Shown: piece after piece, positions 5,853-5,911 of the stretch
Position numbering within the stretch: position 1 is the stretch's first letter
Layout of the letters: each line of letters begins with the position of its first letter
Translations under genes and position numbers: made by a program
Assembly (NCBI GenBank): GCA_023448955.1
Contig: JAEXJU010000027.1
Span: 1-5,911, forward strand
Source of the DNA: Bacteroidota bacterium
GTDB taxonomy: Bacteria; Bacteroidota; Bacteroidia; Flavobacteriales; Weeksellaceae
Length of the DNA: 5,911 bases
Reading direction: 5' to 3'
The notes under the pieces: generated by a model
The model's input: the letters and a program-made list of their open reading frames with translations, nothing else
What the model was told of the DNA's origin: nothing
Database searches by the model: none

Positions 5853-5911
5853 AGCTTCGACAAGCTCAGCTAGTCATCGCTTTGGTATTAGAGTCGTCAC
5901 ACTGAGCTTGT
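5853..5911. repeat. Flavobacterial-type intergenic inverted repeat (CTTCGACAAGCTCAG), cut by window end
   Basis: The left arm AGCTTCGACAAGCTCAG (5853-5869) and the right arm CTGAGCTTGT (5902-5911) are inverted. At least 10 bp (ACAAGCTCAG/CTGAGCTTGT) are perfect, and the right arm would be expected to continue as CGAAGCT beyond the edge. The spacer is 32 bases and contains GTCGTCACA just before the right arm. From memory, closely related arms (CTTCGACAAGCTCAG with GTGACA/TGTCAC inside) are dispersed many times in intergenic DNA of flavobacterial genomes. This copy sits directly downstream of a terminator, the usual place for such REP-like elements. Its function is unknown; it may act as an additional transcript end. 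Confidence 0.7.

Noticed and set aside
1..5911. CRISPR array, tRNA/rRNA gene, riboswitch, transposase or attachment site
   Set aside because: No regularly spaced direct repeats, tRNA-like cloverleaf, conserved rRNA stretch, recognisable aptamer, or transposase/integrase motif was found on reading both strands.

Overview
The window looks like chromosomal DNA of a member of the Bacteroidota, most likely class Flavobacteriia and perhaps the Chryseobacterium/Weeksellaceae group. The pointers are low GC, A-rich translation starts without Shine-Dalgarno motifs, -33/-7 promoter-like boxes of the TTG-N19-22-TAnnTTTG type, and a CTTCGACAAGCTCAG inverted repeat of a kind I associate with flavobacterial intergenic DNA. 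The taxonomic call rests on these traits and on recalled protein resemblance, not on a search.

Layout from left to right. (1) Bases 1-62 are the glycine-rich C-terminal tail of a TPM-domain-like membrane protein, plus strand, truncated by the window edge. (2) A 9-bp-stem terminator at 116-140 separates it from a convergent minus-strand gene. (3) Bases 144-1013 (minus) encode a stand-alone Mrr-type restriction endonuclease of 289 residues, clearly more AT-rich than the genes to its right. (4) A divergent intergenic region of 137 bases (1014-1150) carries candidate promoters for both directions. (5) Bases 1151-1675 (plus, TTG start) encode a KefF-like flavodoxin-fold oxidoreductase, abutting at TAGATG (6) a KefB/KefC-type K+/H+ antiporter at 1676-3526. 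(7) After a 61-base gap with its own candidate promoter comes an exported M3-family dipeptidyl carboxypeptidase (3588-5726), closed by a strong intrinsic terminator at 5737-5771. (8) The last 140 bases hold no gene. They contain a weak hairpin and the first part of a flavobacterial-type inverted repeat cut by the window end.

How the genes work together. KefF and the antiporter form one functional unit: in E. coli the ancillary oxidoreductase enables thiol-gated K+ efflux, which acidifies the cytoplasm and protects against electrophiles such as methylglyoxal. The M3 peptidase may be partly co-transcribed but has an unrelated job, trimming dipeptides from peptides, probably in the periplasm. 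The Mrr protein is a defence gene with no modification partner in view, which fits a type IV enzyme acting on modified foreign DNA. I see no convincing new multi-gene system. The points most worth a second look are the altered glutathione-site residue in the Kef protein and the composition break at mrr.
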